A stretch of DNA of 64,000 nt from F22 sp963678855 (GCA_963678855.1 OY787448.1:2728001-2792000); one strand, 5' to 3'; positions 33,342 through 42,968 are shown, numbered from the stretch's first letter. A program made the numbers and translations. Notes: generated from the letters alone by a model not told the origin.

Positions 33342-35300
33342 ATGACCTATTTACGTTTTGATAAGACGCTAACTAGCAATCTCCAAGAGTCTCTCACTCA
33401 CGAGTTGCTTCGTGGTAATGCTAAAGGCGCCTATCATTGTACCACCATCGTAGATTGTAACACTAGAAAGTATCATGGGCTACTAGTAATGCCAGTTCCC
33501 GAACTGGATGACGAAAACCACGTCCTACTATCTTCTTTAGATGAAACAGTCGTACAACATGGAGCAGAATTCAATCTTGGACTTCACCAGTATCAAGGAG
33601 GGCACTTCTCACCTAACGGACACAAGTACATACGCTCTATAGAGTGTGAAAAAGTACCTGTAACCACGTATCGTGTAGGAGGTGTTATCTTGACTAAGGA
33701 AAAAGTTTTTGTACAAGATGAGAATCGCATCTTAATCCGCTACACGCTTGTTGACGCACATTCACCTACAATTTTACGTCTTAAACCATATCTAGCTTTT
33801 CGTAGTGTGCGAGAGTTTACTCATGAAAATGATACAGCCTCTCAAGCTTATACAGAAGTAGATAATGGTATCAGTGCATGTCTTTATCCTGGATATCCAG
33901 ACTTGTACATGCAGATAAACAAAAAAAATGAGTTCCACTATCAACCAGATTGGTATAGAGGTATAGAATATAGTAAGGAACGTGAGCGAGGTTATTACTT
34001 CGATGAAGATTTGTTCGTTCCTGGCTATTTCGAAATACCTATCAAAAAAGGAGAAACAATTGTCTTTTCTGCTGGGATTGGTGAAACAAATCCACGCAAT
34101 CTAAAAAGTCTTTTTATTAAAGAAATCGAAGCACGTACACCGCGTACGAGCTTCTTCAATTGTTTAAAGAATTCGGCTAAGCAATTTTTTATATCAGAAG
34201 ACGATAATACTTATCTGCTTGCAGGTTTTCCTTGGTTTAAATGTCGTGCACGAGATATGATGATTTCTCTGCCAGGTATGACGCTAGACTTAGATAATGA
34301 GCAGAAGTTTCATGATGTGATGCGAACAGCTGTGCTTGCGTTTGATGCATTTATGAAGGGTAAAGAAAACCCAGTGAAGGTTTACGAAACTGAACAACCT
34401 GACGTCCTTTTGTGGGCTATTGCAGCAGTGCAACGTTTTAAAAGTTTTGCAAATTATGAAAAAGCTGGCGAGTTGTATGGTGAATTTTGTGAGCGTGTAA
34501 TTAATTATATCTTATCAGGAAACCACGAAAATCTTTTTGTACACGATAATGGTTTGCTTTGGACAAATGGTGAAGATAGAGCCGTGTCTTGGATGAACTC
34601 TACTACAAATGGTCGTCCAGTTGTGCCACGTAATGGTTATCTTGTGGAAATAAATGCACTGTGGTACAATGCTTTGCGCTTTGTTGCTAAAATGCAGCGT
34701 ATTCGCGGAAATCAAGGGGAGGCTGTGCAACTTGAAAATCGTGCACAAATTGCGGCTACATCATTTATGACGACGTTTTTGAACGAGCATGGTTATTTGT
34801 TTGATTATGTTGACAATCAGCATGTTGTATGGAGTGTTCGTCCCAATATGCTATTTGCTGCTGCATTTGATTACTCGCCACTAGATAAGCGTCAGCGCAA
34901 ACGTGTTCTTGACTTTGTAACTCGTGAGTTGTTAACTCCTAAGGGTATTCGCAGTCTGAGTCCTAAGAGTGATGGTTACAATCCATATTATTCAGGTCCT
35001 CAGACAGAGCGCGACTTAGCTTACCATCAAGGGACTGCTTGGCCATGGCTCACTGCATATTATATGGAAGCTTATCTTAAAGTACATGGATTGTCTGGTG
35101 TTAGTTTTGTAGAGCGCCAGCTTGTAGGCCTTGAAGCAGAAATGTCTAATCACTGTATTGGCTCTATTCCTGAGGTCTTTGATGGCAACCCACCTTTTAA
35201 AGGACGAGGAGCTATAAGTTTTGCTATGAATGTTGGTGGACTATTGCATGTCTTAAAACTACTAACCGTATATAATACTGAGGAGGATACAGAAGAATGA
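33342..35300 (+). CDS. Glycogen debranching enzyme (amylo-alpha-1,6-glucosidase)
   Basis: Hydrolyses alpha-1,6 branch points in glycogen; 652 aa. The N-terminal bacterial/archaeal GDE domain (about 1-270, with GNAKGAYHCTTIVDCNTRKYHGLLV) precedes an (alpha/alpha)6-barrel amylo-alpha-1,6-glucosidase domain (about 290-645, with GFPWFKCRARDMMISLPGM, NGEDRAVSWMNSTTNGRPVVPRNGYLVEI split across it, and YHQGTAWPWL). Its TGA stop overlaps the next start in ATGA (35297-35300), so translation is coupled to the GT4 gene. This three-gene order with GT4 and GH57 is common in Bacteroidales. Confidence 0.92.
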   Translation: MTYLRFDKTLTSNLQESLTHELLRGNAKGAYHCTTIVDCNTRKYHGLLVMPVPELDDENHVLLSSLDETVVQHGAEFNLGLHQYQGGHFSPNGHKYIRSIECEKVPVTTYRVGGVILTKEKVFVQDENRILIRYTLVDAHSPTILRLKPYLAFRSVREFTHENDTASQAYTEVDNGISACLYPGYPDLYMQINKKNEFHYQPDWYRGIEYSKERERGYYFDEDLFVPGYFEIPIKKGETIVFSAGIGETNPRNLKSLFIKEIEARTPRTSFFNCLKNSAKQFFISEDDNTYLLAGFPWFKCRARDMMISLPGMTLDLDNEQKFHDVMRTAVLAFDAFMKGKENPVKVYETEQPDVLLWAIAAVQRFKSFANYEKAGELYGEFCERVINYILSGNHENLFVHDNGLLWTNGEDRAVSWMNSTTNGRPVVPRNGYLVEINALWYNALRFVAKMQRIRGNQGEAVQLENRAQIAATSFMTTFLNEHGYLFDYVDNQHVVWSVRPNMLFAAAFDYSPLDKRQRKRVLDFVTRELLTPKGIRSLSPKSDGYNPYYSGPQTERDLAYHQGTAWPWLTAYYMEAYLKVHGLSGVSFVERQLVGLEAEMSNHCIGSIPEVFDGNPPFKGRGAISFAMNVGGLLHVLKLLTVYNTEEDTEE

Positions 35301-36562
35301 AAGTATTGATGTTTGGGTGGGAGTTCCCACCGCATATATTGGGAGGACTAGGTACGGCCAGTTATGGACTGACTCGTGGTATGTCTAAACAAGAGGATAT
35401 GGAAATTACTTTCTGTATTCCTAAACCATGGGGTGATGAAGATCAGAGCTTCTTACGTATTATTGGTATGAATAGTACTCCAGTGGCTTGGCGCGATGTG
35501 TCATGGGATACTCTTCAAGAAAGAGTGGGGAGCTACATGAATCCTCAATTGTATTATGATTTGAGAGATAATATCTACGCAGATTTTAATTATCTGAATA
35601 CAAATGATTTGGGCTGTATAGAATTTAGTGGACGTTATCCTGAGAATCTTCATGAAGAGATAAATAACTATAGTATTGTGGCAGGCGTTGTAGCTCGTCA
35701 GCAAGAGTTTGAAATCATCCATTCACACGATTGGCTTACTTATCCTGCTGGTATTCATGCCAAGCAAGTAAGCGGAAAACCACTAGTTATTCATGTGCAT
35801 GCTACAGATTTTGACCGCTCTAGAGGCAATGTAAACCCTACGGTGTATAGTATTGAAAAGAATGGTATGGATCATGCTGACCACATTATGTGTGTGAGTG
35901 AGATGACTCGTCAAACTGTTATCAATAAGTATCATCAAGACCCGCGTAAGGTGAGTACGGTACACAATGCTGTAGAACCTCTACCTCAAAATATTTTGGA
36001 TTTGCCAGAGTATCACAATCCAAAAGAAAAGATTGTGACTTTTCTTGGACGTATCACTATGCAGAAAGGTCCTGAGTATTTCGTGGAGGCCGCTAATATG
36101 GTTTTGCAACGTACTCGTAATATTCGTTTTGTGATGGCAGGTAGTGGTGATATGATGGATGAAATGATACGCCTAGCTGCTGAAAGAGGTATAGCCGATC
36201 GCTTTCACTTCCCTGGGTTTATGAAAGGGAAAGATGTCTACAAAGTGTTCAAACGAAGCGATGTGTATGTCATGCCGTCTGTATCTGAACCGTTTGGTAT
36301 TTCCCCACTGGAAGCTATGCAGTGCTATGTACCAAGTATTGTGTCAAAGCAATCAGGCTGTGCCGAGATTCTAGATAAATGTATTAAAGTCGATTACTGG
36401 GATATTTATGCTTTGGCTGATGCTATTTATAGTATCTGTATGAATCCAGCACTATATACATATCTTCGTGAAGAAGGCAAGAAGGAGGTAGATGCTATCA
36501 CGTGGGAGGCAGTTGGCCACAAAGTGCGTGACATTTACAACCGTATCATCTTCAATTATTAA
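35297..36562 (+). CDS. GT4 family glycosyltransferase, probable glycogen synthase
   Basis: GT-B glycosyltransferase of 421 aa, predicted to elongate alpha-1,4-glucan. The N-terminus MKVLMFGWEFPPHILGGLGTASYGL carries the GGLG acceptor/donor loop typical of glycogen/starch synthases. The C-terminal domain has FLGRITMQKGPEYF near residue 250 and the EX7E donor motif in VSEPFGISPLEAMQC near 332. It overlaps the debranching gene by 4 nt and is followed after 28 bp by the GH57 gene. Function as synthase is from family and context. Confidence 0.88.
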   Translation: MKVLMFGWEFPPHILGGLGTASYGLTRGMSKQEDMEITFCIPKPWGDEDQSFLRIIGMNSTPVAWRDVSWDTLQERVGSYMNPQLYYDLRDNIYADFNYLNTNDLGCIEFSGRYPENLHEEINNYSIVAGVVARQQEFEIIHSHDWLTYPAGIHAKQVSGKPLVIHVHATDFDRSRGNVNPTVYSIEKNGMDHADHIMCVSEMTRQTVINKYHQDPRKVSTVHNAVEPLPQNILDLPEYHNPKEKIVTFLGRITMQKGPEYFVEAANMVLQRTRNIRFVMAGSGDMMDEMIRLAAERGIADRFHFPGFMKGKDVYKVFKRSDVYVMPSVSEPFGISPLEAMQCYVPSIVSKQSGCAEILDKCIKVDYWDIYALADAIYSICMNPALYTYLREEGKKEVDAITWEAVGHKVRDIYNRIIFNY

Positions 36563-36590
36563 TTCTAACTCCCTATACTCATTATAACTC

Positions 36591-38003
36591 ATGAAAACAA
36601 TTTGTTTATACTTTGAGATACACCAGGTCATGCACCTGAAACGCTATCGTTTTTTTGATATTGGTACTGATCACTATTACTATGACAACTATGCCAATGA
36701 TATAAATGTGACTGATGTTGTAAACCGTTCCTATGTGCCAGCTCTTCAAACTCTTTTGGAGATGACTAAAACATATGGTAAAGGGTTTAAAGTTGCGTTC
36801 TCTATTTCTGGTGTGGCTATCAATCAATTGGAAATTTATGCTCCTGAAGTCATTGATTTACTTCAAGAATTGGCTACTACAGGCAATGTGGAATTTTTGG
36901 CAGAGCCATATAGTCACGGCTTGTCGTCATTGGCAAATGAAGAGTTTTTCAAAGAAGAAGTTGCTCGTCAACAAGAACTTATGCAGAGACTTTTTGGACA
37001 AAAGCCAAAGGTCTTGCGCAATTCTTCTTTGTTATACTCTGATGAAATCGGTCTTCTAGCGTATGATATGGGCTTTAAAGGCGTGCTTACAGAAGGGGCT
37101 AAGCAAATCCTTGGTTGGAAGAGTCCGCACTATCTGTATAGTTGTGCTTTACAGCCTAAGCTTAGTTTGATGATGCGTGATTACAAGTTATCTGATGATA
37201 TTTGTCTTCGATTCAATGATCCTTCTTGGAGTGAATATCCTATGACAGCAGGTAAGTATGCGGATTGGGTGGCACAAATTCCAGAGGATGAAGAGGTTGT
37301 CAATGTATTTATGGAATTGCAGGCAATTGGTTACCATCAACCTTTAGAATCTGGTATCCTTGACTTCTTGCGTCAGCTTCCTGCTAGCTGTGCTGAGAGA
37401 GGTATTCGTTTTGCAACACCGAGTGAAGTGCTGAAGACTTACAAGCCTGTAGCTTCAATGGTTATGCCTCACCCAGTGACATGGAATGACGAAGAGCGTG
37501 ATACGTCTTCTTGGTTGGGTAATCAACTTCAGCGTGAAGCCTTTAATAAACTCTATAAAGCTGCTGATCGTGTACGCCTATGCAAAGATCGTCGCATCAA
37601 AGAAGACTTTGATTACCTTCAAGGTAGTATAAACTTCCGCTATATGAACACTAAGTCAACTGCTGTTGGCTTTGATATGGGGATTTATGATAGTGCCTAT
37701 GATGCTTTTAGCAACTATATGAATATCCTTGCTGACTTCATGAAAAGAGTCGATGCTTTGTTCCCAGAGGATGTTGATGCAGAAGAGCTGAACTCGTTGA
37801 TTATGACTATTCGTAATCAAGATGAGGAAATTAATAGCTTGAATGCCCAGTTGCAAACGTTGCGTGATGCTGCGGCCAAGGCGGGCGAAGCAGTTAGTGA
37901 ACCCATTGAGGAGAAACCAAAGAAAGCGACTACACGTAAAGTAACAGCGCGCAAGACAACTACAAAGCGTGTAACTTCTAAAATACACACTAAGAAAACT
38001 TAG
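36591..38003 (+). CDS. Glycoside hydrolase family 57 alpha-amylase-like protein
   Basis: Predicted cytoplasmic alpha-glucan hydrolase or transferase of 470 aa in the GH57 (beta/alpha)7-barrel family. Conserved blocks seen include the N-terminal ICLYFEIHQVMHLKRYRFFD, NVEFLAEPYSHGLSSL near residue 100 and LRNSSLLYSDEIG near 143. The first conserved block, normally HQP, reads HQV (Val13). After about residue 400 there is a coiled-coil-like segment (IRNQDEEINSLNAQLQTLRD), then a Lys/Thr/Arg-rich tail from about 440 to the end that looks disordered and strongly basic. Third gene of the glycogen operon. Confidence 0.85.
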   Translation: MKTICLYFEIHQVMHLKRYRFFDIGTDHYYYDNYANDINVTDVVNRSYVPALQTLLEMTKTYGKGFKVAFSISGVAINQLEIYAPEVIDLLQELATTGNVEFLAEPYSHGLSSLANEEFFKEEVARQQELMQRLFGQKPKVLRNSSLLYSDEIGLLAYDMGFKGVLTEGAKQILGWKSPHYLYSCALQPKLSLMMRDYKLSDDICLRFNDPSWSEYPMTAGKYADWVAQIPEDEEVVNVFMELQAIGYHQPLESGILDFLRQLPASCAERGIRFATPSEVLKTYKPVASMVMPHPVTWNDEERDTSSWLGNQLQREAFNKLYKAADRVRLCKDRRIKEDFDYLQGSINFRYMNTKSTAVGFDMGIYDSAYDAFSNYMNILADFMKRVDALFPEDVDAEELNSLIMTIRNQDEEINSLNAQLQTLRDAAAKAGEAVSEPIEEKPKKATTRKVTARKTTTKRVTSKIHTKKT

Positions 38004-38010
38004 TGTGTAT
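37983..38010 (+). terminator. Hairpin across the GH57 stop codon
   Basis: ATACACACTAAG (37983-37994) pairs with CTTAGTGTGTAT (37999-38010) around AAAA. The TAG stop (38001-38003) is inside the stem; CTTTG follows. Confidence 0.5.
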
Positions 38011-38042
38011 CTTTGTAGAATAGTCTACAAATCGACTATATA

Positions 38043-38080
38043 ATGTAGCATGGCCATGTGGCCATGCTACATTTTTTTAT
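38043..38080 (+). terminator. Strong terminator of the glycogen operon
   Basis: ATGTAGCATGGCC pairs perfectly with GGCCATGCTACAT (to 38072), with an ATGT loop, then seven T residues. Confidence 0.88.
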
Positions 38081-38134
38081 TCTTCGACCTGTTTGTTTTT
38101 ATTTGTAATCTGATGTAAAATAGTGCAATGATGA

Positions 38135-38166
38135 TTTGGCTGTCAATATCAAAATCTTTATCTTTG
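38135..38166 (+). promoter_or_regulatory. Promoter of the 448-aa hypothetical gene
   Basis: TTTG (38135-38138), 20 bp, TATCTTTG (38159-38166), 76 bp before the start codon. Confidence 0.68.
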
Positions 38167-38242
38167 TAAACATTGAAGTAATAGTTTAAAATTATCAGAT
38201 TCATCTGTTTTAAGATAATCAATCTTGTAAGGGTGGCTAGTA

Positions 38243-39589
38243 ATGAGTCTTATGAAGTGGGAAAGAATTAGTGTAACTTGGATATTAGCTATAGTGCTTC
38301 TGTTGTTAGTGACAATAGGAGTAAGACAGGTTATACTGTTTCGTCAACAAGCCGAAATGGAAAAGTTTGAAGCACTTACTTTGATTCCTAATAGTGCAGT
38401 AGGTGTATTGCAAACAGATAATTTTTTGGAATTGGCCAGTCATTGCCCTTCAAACTTCTCTTTGAAAGGGTGTGAAAAGCTACCAACTTATTATTATCAG
38501 TACTTCAACAAAGTGGTTGTTAGTGAACATATTGACCAAGGAAAAGTTCATTTTGTGACCTATATCAAATGTATCAAATCTAGTCAGAAAAAGCTTATTG
38601 ATGCACTCCGTTTAATAAATAAATCACACTATCCTACTAAGATACATCATTATGGTGGTAAGACTATTCAAGTACTTCCACGAGAGGATGGTGATTTTTT
38701 GGCAATTTATGCCGATGATAAAGCTTTGGTTATAAGTAAAGATTTGTATTTACTTTACGAAGTCATTGATACTGAATATGGTAAGTCTACTCCTCTGGTT
38801 GATAGTGAAGGGTTTAACCGTGCGGTTCGTGTGGCTGAGCGCACACGACATAGGGCGTTTTTTCTGTCTGAGAATGAATGGACAAACTATGAGATGAGCT
38901 TTATTGATAACAATATCTACTTTACAACTAATTTATTGTTTACCGATGGTCAAAGACCGTTTTTGAATATGCTTGCCAAGCAAAATCAGATAGAAGAATG
39001 GGCAGAGGAGATGCTGTCTGAGGGTGTGGTTGATTTGAAATGTTTCTCAACAAGTAACTTGCTAGCTTGGATGCCTTATCTGGATTTTCCACAGAGTGAG
39101 TTGTGGTTAGGATGGCTTGAACAGAATTGTAAAGGTCAAATGCTCCATGTGAACTATACTTTAGGTGAATCTATTGAGGATCTGTATTTGATCCCAATGA
39201 AAGAAGAGTCAAGCAGACGTTCTGAAATGGTGCGTATGTTGTCTGAAGCACATACAAAGCCTTGGTGCATAATGGACTATAATGGGTGGCTTATTCTCTG
39301 TAAGAATGAAGAAGTTATTCAGGCTTATGTCACAGCTCTTTCTGAAGGAAGGACGAAGGATAAATCAGCTACATTTAAGCATATACTAGGGCAGTTTGAA
39401 CCTCCTTTTTCTATGTTTGGCATCTTATGTCATCAACTACCAAATACGGAAAGAACGCTTGTTAATAAGCTTGGATTTAAGGAACTTATCCAAGCGTATC
39501 CCACTTTTTATAAGCGTTTTTGTGTTGGTATACAGGTGTCTCATGACAATGATTCACATTATGTAAATGTTGTTTTTGTACCGAAATAA
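38243..39589 (+). CDS. Hypothetical membrane-anchored protein
   Basis: Unrecognised 448-aa protein. One N-terminal membrane anchor (about 11-33, VTWILAIVLLLLVTIGVRQVILF) is followed by a large domain facing the periplasm. The stretch ALTLIPNSAVGVLQTDNFLEL resembles the opening of DUF3352-type proteins of Bacteroidota, but I am not sure of that match. No catalytic motif is visible. It has its own promoter and stop, and the cobalamin promoter and riboswitch begin 12 bp after it, so it is not part of the B12 locus. The second ATG at 38252 is an alternative start. Confidence 0.6.
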   Translation: MSLMKWERISVTWILAIVLLLLVTIGVRQVILFRQQAEMEKFEALTLIPNSAVGVLQTDNFLELASHCPSNFSLKGCEKLPTYYYQYFNKVVVSEHIDQGKVHFVTYIKCIKSSQKKLIDALRLINKSHYPTKIHHYGGKTIQVLPREDGDFLAIYADDKALVISKDLYLLYEVIDTEYGKSTPLVDSEGFNRAVRVAERTRHRAFFLSENEWTNYEMSFIDNNIYFTTNLLFTDGQRPFLNMLAKQNQIEEWAEEMLSEGVVDLKCFSTSNLLAWMPYLDFPQSELWLGWLEQNCKGQMLHVNYTLGESIEDLYLIPMKEESSRRSEMVRMLSEAHTKPWCIMDYNGWLILCKNEEVIQAYVTALSEGRTKDKSATFKHILGQFEPPFSMFGILCHQLPNTERTLVNKLGFKELIQAYPTFYKRFCVGIQVSHDNDSHYVNVVFVPK

Positions 39590-39601
39590 ACATTGAAATT
39601 C

Positions 39602-39632
39602 TTGCTAAATACGTATATATGTAGTATTTTTG
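39602..39632 (+). promoter_or_regulatory. Promoter of the cobalamin uptake locus
   Basis: TTG (39602-39604), 20 bp, TATTTTTG (39625-39632). Transcription would begin near 39639, at the edge of the riboswitch. Confidence 0.7.
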
Positions 39633-39639
39633 CGCCATT

Positions 39640-39770
39640 CTAGAGAGGGTAAAGAAGTGAAAAACCTCTGCGGTCCCGCCACTGTGAACGGTCTGATTAT
39701 CAGGCTGTAAGTCAGAAAACCTCCTAGGATGAGTATCCACGTTTTTAAAAGGTCTCCGAGGAGTAGGCTG
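39640..39770 (+). ncRNA. Cobalamin riboswitch
   Basis: The conserved core GCGGTCCCGCCACTGTGAACGG-like segment is present (39670-39691), followed by the B12 box AAGTCAGAAAACCTCC (39709-39724). These are the hallmark sequences of the AdoCbl/cobalamin aptamer. Just upstream, AGAGAGGGTAAAGAAGTGAAAAA fits the aptamer's 5' helix. After the B12 box CTCCT (39721-39725) can pair with AGGAG near 39759-39763, next to the receptor start at 39779, so translational or co-transcriptional shut-off by bound B12 is expected. The exact ends are estimates. Confidence 0.88.
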
Positions 39771-39778
39771 GATAGTAT

Positions 39779-41830
39779 ATGTATAGCAAGAATTCCAACA
39801 TTTTGAATATTAGTTTTTTGAAAAGCGTCTGCTTACTTCAACGAGTAAGTGTGCGCTTATTTTTGTGTCTTTTTATTTCTAGTATTTCTGTTTCGGTAAG
39901 TGGTCAAGAGATACTTAAGGATACATTAAAAGAAGTAACTGTCCGCGGGGCTAGAAAGCGAGTTCGTAGTATAGAACCCATTCCTGTACAATCTGTTGAA
40001 GCAGAACAACTCATGGCGCAAGGTGTACAAAGTATAGCCGATGCGGTTAAACGATTTAGTGGTACTACTGTGCGTGATTATGGCGGTATAGGTGGTGTGA
40101 AAACTGTCTCTGTGCGTAGCATGGGCGCGTATCATACAGGAGTCGCATATGATGGTGTAGCTGTCAGTAACCTTATCGCTGGACAGATAGATATCGGTCG
40201 TTTTTCTATGAACCATGTTGGTGTGATTTCTTTGGCTGTTGGACAAGATAATCAATTGTTACAATCAGCTAGACTATTGGAGTCTGCTGCTGTTTTGAGT
40301 ATTAACTCTGATTACAGCCAAGTGTCTACAGAGAAACCATGGGCGATGGATGGTGTGGTGCGTGTAGGTTCTTTTGGTGAGATTAATGGAGACGTTCGCT
40401 GGACGCAAAAGATTGGCAGCAATACCATTTCTTCTCTCAATTTACAAGCAATGCATGCAGATGGTAATTATCCATTTACACTTCAAAATGGTCAACTAGA
40501 AGAAGAAAGAAATCGTAAGAATAGCGATGTGGATCAGCGCAAAGTTGAAGCCAATATTGTGCACCAATTTGGGGCAGCAAGTACACTAGACATGAAAGTG
40601 TACTACTATCACAGTAAGCGAGGATTGCCAGGTAGTGTTATTCTATACAATGAAGAAAGCTATGAGCGTCTTTTGGATGAGACATTTTTTGTGCAGGCTT
40701 CATATAATAAGAAGTGGAATGACAAGTGGAGTATACAATCTCAAGCCAAATATGGCTATGGCTACAACCATTATAAAGATAAAGATGTAGCTTTAGATAG
40801 TGGTTGGCAGATTCAAAAAAACAAACAACAAGAGTCTTATTTAAATACAACCCTGGCTTACTCTCCAAATAAATCATGGGGGTTCTCATGGGCCAATGAT
40901 GGTATATACAACACGTTGGATAATAACTCAGAGTCGGTACTCCATCCAGAACGATGGACATGGTTAACAGGTTTGACTGCGCGTTGGAGAAATTCTTACT
41001 TACAAGTACTTTGTACACTTCTGCATACTATGACTTTCGAGTCGGTTGATGGTGTAGTTGCTCCAGACGATCAGTCAGAGTGGACGCCTTCTTTAGCTCT
41101 ACGGTATACCCCAATTAAAGGCCTACCATGGCATGTACGTGCGTTATATAAGCGTAGTTATCGTATCCCTAATTTTACTGATTTGTATTACGAAGTTTTG
41201 GGTAATACAAAGCTCAAGCCAGAGACAGCTGATGAATTTAATCTTGGAATGAGTTATACGTTAGCTTCACTCACTGACTGGTGGGATTATATCAGTATAC
41301 ATGCCGACGGTTATGTCAACAAAATTGATGACAAAATTGTAGCTTTTCCAACGACTTATGTATGGAAGATGCGCAATTTTGGACGCGTTGATATCACAGG
41401 CGTAGATTTAAGTGCTGAAACTCGTTGTTTCTTGGCCCCAAGATACACACTTGATATAAATGGTAGCTATACCTATCAACGAGCAATTGACAAAACTGAT
41501 CCATTAGCTAAAAATTATAAAGATCAGATACCTTATACCCCAGAACATAGATATAGTGCAGGAGCTACTTTGCGCAGTCCTTATGGAACACTTAGTTACA
41601 CAGTGTTGCACGAAGGAGAACGTTACTTCATTAGACAGAATATTCCAGCAAATAAGATGGATGCTTTCAGTGAACATAGTATGACATATAGTTTTGATTG
41701 GATTATAGCTGGTTTTGATTGCCGCTGGAGTTTATCGTGCATCAATATGTTTGATGAGCAATATGAGATTGTTAAGTTTTATCCTATGCCAGGACGAAGT
41801 TGGAAAACAACTCTGCGCTTCTCATTATAA
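39779..41830 (+). CDS. btuB: TonB-dependent receptor for cobalamin (BtuB-like)
   Basis: Outer-membrane receptor of 683 aa, predicted to import B12 because it directly follows a cobalamin riboswitch and heads a BtuFCD-type locus. The N-terminal hydrophobic segment (about 25-40, RLFLCLFISSISVSVSG) acts as signal. A TonB-box-like LKEVTVRGARK is followed by the plug (about 60-175, GVQSIADAVKRFSGTTVRDYGG) and a barrel ending in Leu after TTLRF. It lacks the carboxypeptidase-regulatory-like domain of the receptor at 150. The N-terminus before the signal is unusually long; a downstream start is possible. Confidence 0.85.
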   Translation: MYSKNSNILNISFLKSVCLLQRVSVRLFLCLFISSISVSVSGQEILKDTLKEVTVRGARKRVRSIEPIPVQSVEAEQLMAQGVQSIADAVKRFSGTTVRDYGGIGGVKTVSVRSMGAYHTGVAYDGVAVSNLIAGQIDIGRFSMNHVGVISLAVGQDNQLLQSARLLESAAVLSINSDYSQVSTEKPWAMDGVVRVGSFGEINGDVRWTQKIGSNTISSLNLQAMHADGNYPFTLQNGQLEEERNRKNSDVDQRKVEANIVHQFGAASTLDMKVYYYHSKRGLPGSVILYNEESYERLLDETFFVQASYNKKWNDKWSIQSQAKYGYGYNHYKDKDVALDSGWQIQKNKQQESYLNTTLAYSPNKSWGFSWANDGIYNTLDNNSESVLHPERWTWLTGLTARWRNSYLQVLCTLLHTMTFESVDGVVAPDDQSEWTPSLALRYTPIKGLPWHVRALYKRSYRIPNFTDLYYEVLGNTKLKPETADEFNLGMSYTLASLTDWWDYISIHADGYVNKIDDKIVAFPTTYVWKMRNFGRVDITGVDLSAETRCFLAPRYTLDINGSYTYQRAIDKTDPLAKNYKDQIPYTPEHRYSAGATLRSPYGTLSYTVLHEGERYFIRQNIPANKMDAFSEHSMTYSFDWIIAGFDCRWSLSCINMFDEQYEIVKFYPMPGRSWKTTLRFSL

Positions 41831-41864
41831 TAAGATATCCATAACAATTTAATATAGACAACAG

Positions 41865-42968
41865 ATGAAATTTAGATCTATTTTCGCTAGTTTGCTTGTA
41901 GCTCTAGCAGTGACAGTAAGTGTCACATCATGTAGTAGTGATGATGATACTCCAGAAAATAAACCAACTAACAACAATAGTCGATTAGCTTACTTATTGT
42001 GTAATGGTAAGATGGATGCCAACAATGGTAGTCTTACTCGTTTATTTTTTGGCGAAAGCTCGATAATAACAACTGCTAATTTCTACGAACAACAAAATAA
42101 GAAAAAAGCAGGTGATTTGGCTCAAGACCTTATTTATGCAGATGGAACTTTATATATGACAGTAGCCAACTCTAAGAGTTTAGTGAAAATGAATAGTGAA
42201 GGTGTAGAACTAGCTCGTTATGAATTTCCTGCATCTGATGGAGATCCTCGCTACATGGCATACTATGGTGGTAAGCTTTACGTAACAGTATGGGGTACAG
42301 GGGTCGTTGTTTTCGATGCTGCTACAATGGCACGTGAAACTGAGATTGCTGTTGGACCTCTACCAGAACACATTCAAGTTTGGAATGGAAAGATTTATGT
42401 TGCTAATCAATCGAATAAATTTGCCAATCCTCCTATTTTTGATAATAGAGTATCGGTTATTAACCCATTGACAAAAACTAAAGAACAAGACATTACTGTT
42501 GTACAAAATCCGACAAATCTTGTGCTTTGTGCTGGTCGTTTATATGTTGCATCTCAAGGTGACTTCGGAGATGTCGCGCCATCCGTGCAACGTCTTGACT
42601 TAAATGGAGGGAACTACTCATTGACAGAGGTATCTACTGCATCTACTGTGTGGACAGATGATTCTAAGTTATATATGGTTCAAGTGACATGGGGAGAAAC
42701 TTCCTTTACAAATGAGTTTTCTGTTTATGACCCAATTAAAGAAAAAACTACTACAGGCTACTTCTTGAATGGTACTCCAGCTGGAGTAGATGAAGCAAGT
42801 TTCTACATGTTCTACTATGATAAAAAGAGTGATCGTTATTTCATAGGAACAATGAGAGACTTTACCTCAAACGGTGATGTTTATGTCTTCGATAGTGACT
42901 TTAATATGCTAGAACAATTTGATGCGGGAGGTATGTACCCTGCAAAGATAGTTGTTGTAGATTTGTAA
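41865..42968 (+). CDS. Surface lipoprotein, BtuG-like beta-propeller (YncE/DUF5074 type)
   Basis: Lipoprotein of 367 aa: signal peptide and lipobox VTSC (Cys near 23), followed by acidic SSDDDTPEN that fits the surface-export type seen in Bacteroidota lipoproteins. The rest has repeated short beta motifs of a propeller (DGTLYMTVANSKSLVKM, GGKLYVTVWGTGVVVFD, NGKIYVANQSN, AGRLYVASQG). In Bacteroides thetaiotaomicron BtuG is such a propeller that binds B12 very tightly at the cell surface next to BtuB; position and fold point to the same role here. It lies 34 bp after the receptor. Confidence 0.78.
   Translation: MKFRSIFASLLVALAVTVSVTSCSSDDDTPENKPTNNNSRLAYLLCNGKMDANNGSLTRLFFGESSIITTANFYEQQNKKKAGDLAQDLIYADGTLYMTVANSKSLVKMNSEGVELARYEFPASDGDPRYMAYYGGKLYVTVWGTGVVVFDAATMARETEIAVGPLPEHIQVWNGKIYVANQSNKFANPPIFDNRVSVINPLTKTKEQDITVVQNPTNLVLCAGRLYVASQGDFGDVAPSVQRLDLNGGNYSLTEVSTASTVWTDDSKLYMVQVTWGETSFTNEFSVYDPIKEKTTTGYFLNGTPAGVDEASFYMFYYDKKSDRYFIGTMRDFTSNGDVYVFDSDFNMLEQFDAGGMYPAKIVVVDL

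Noticed and set aside
38243..39589. Membership of the 448-aa protein in the B12 locus
   Set aside because: It has its own promoter, and the cobalamin promoter and riboswitch start after its stop.
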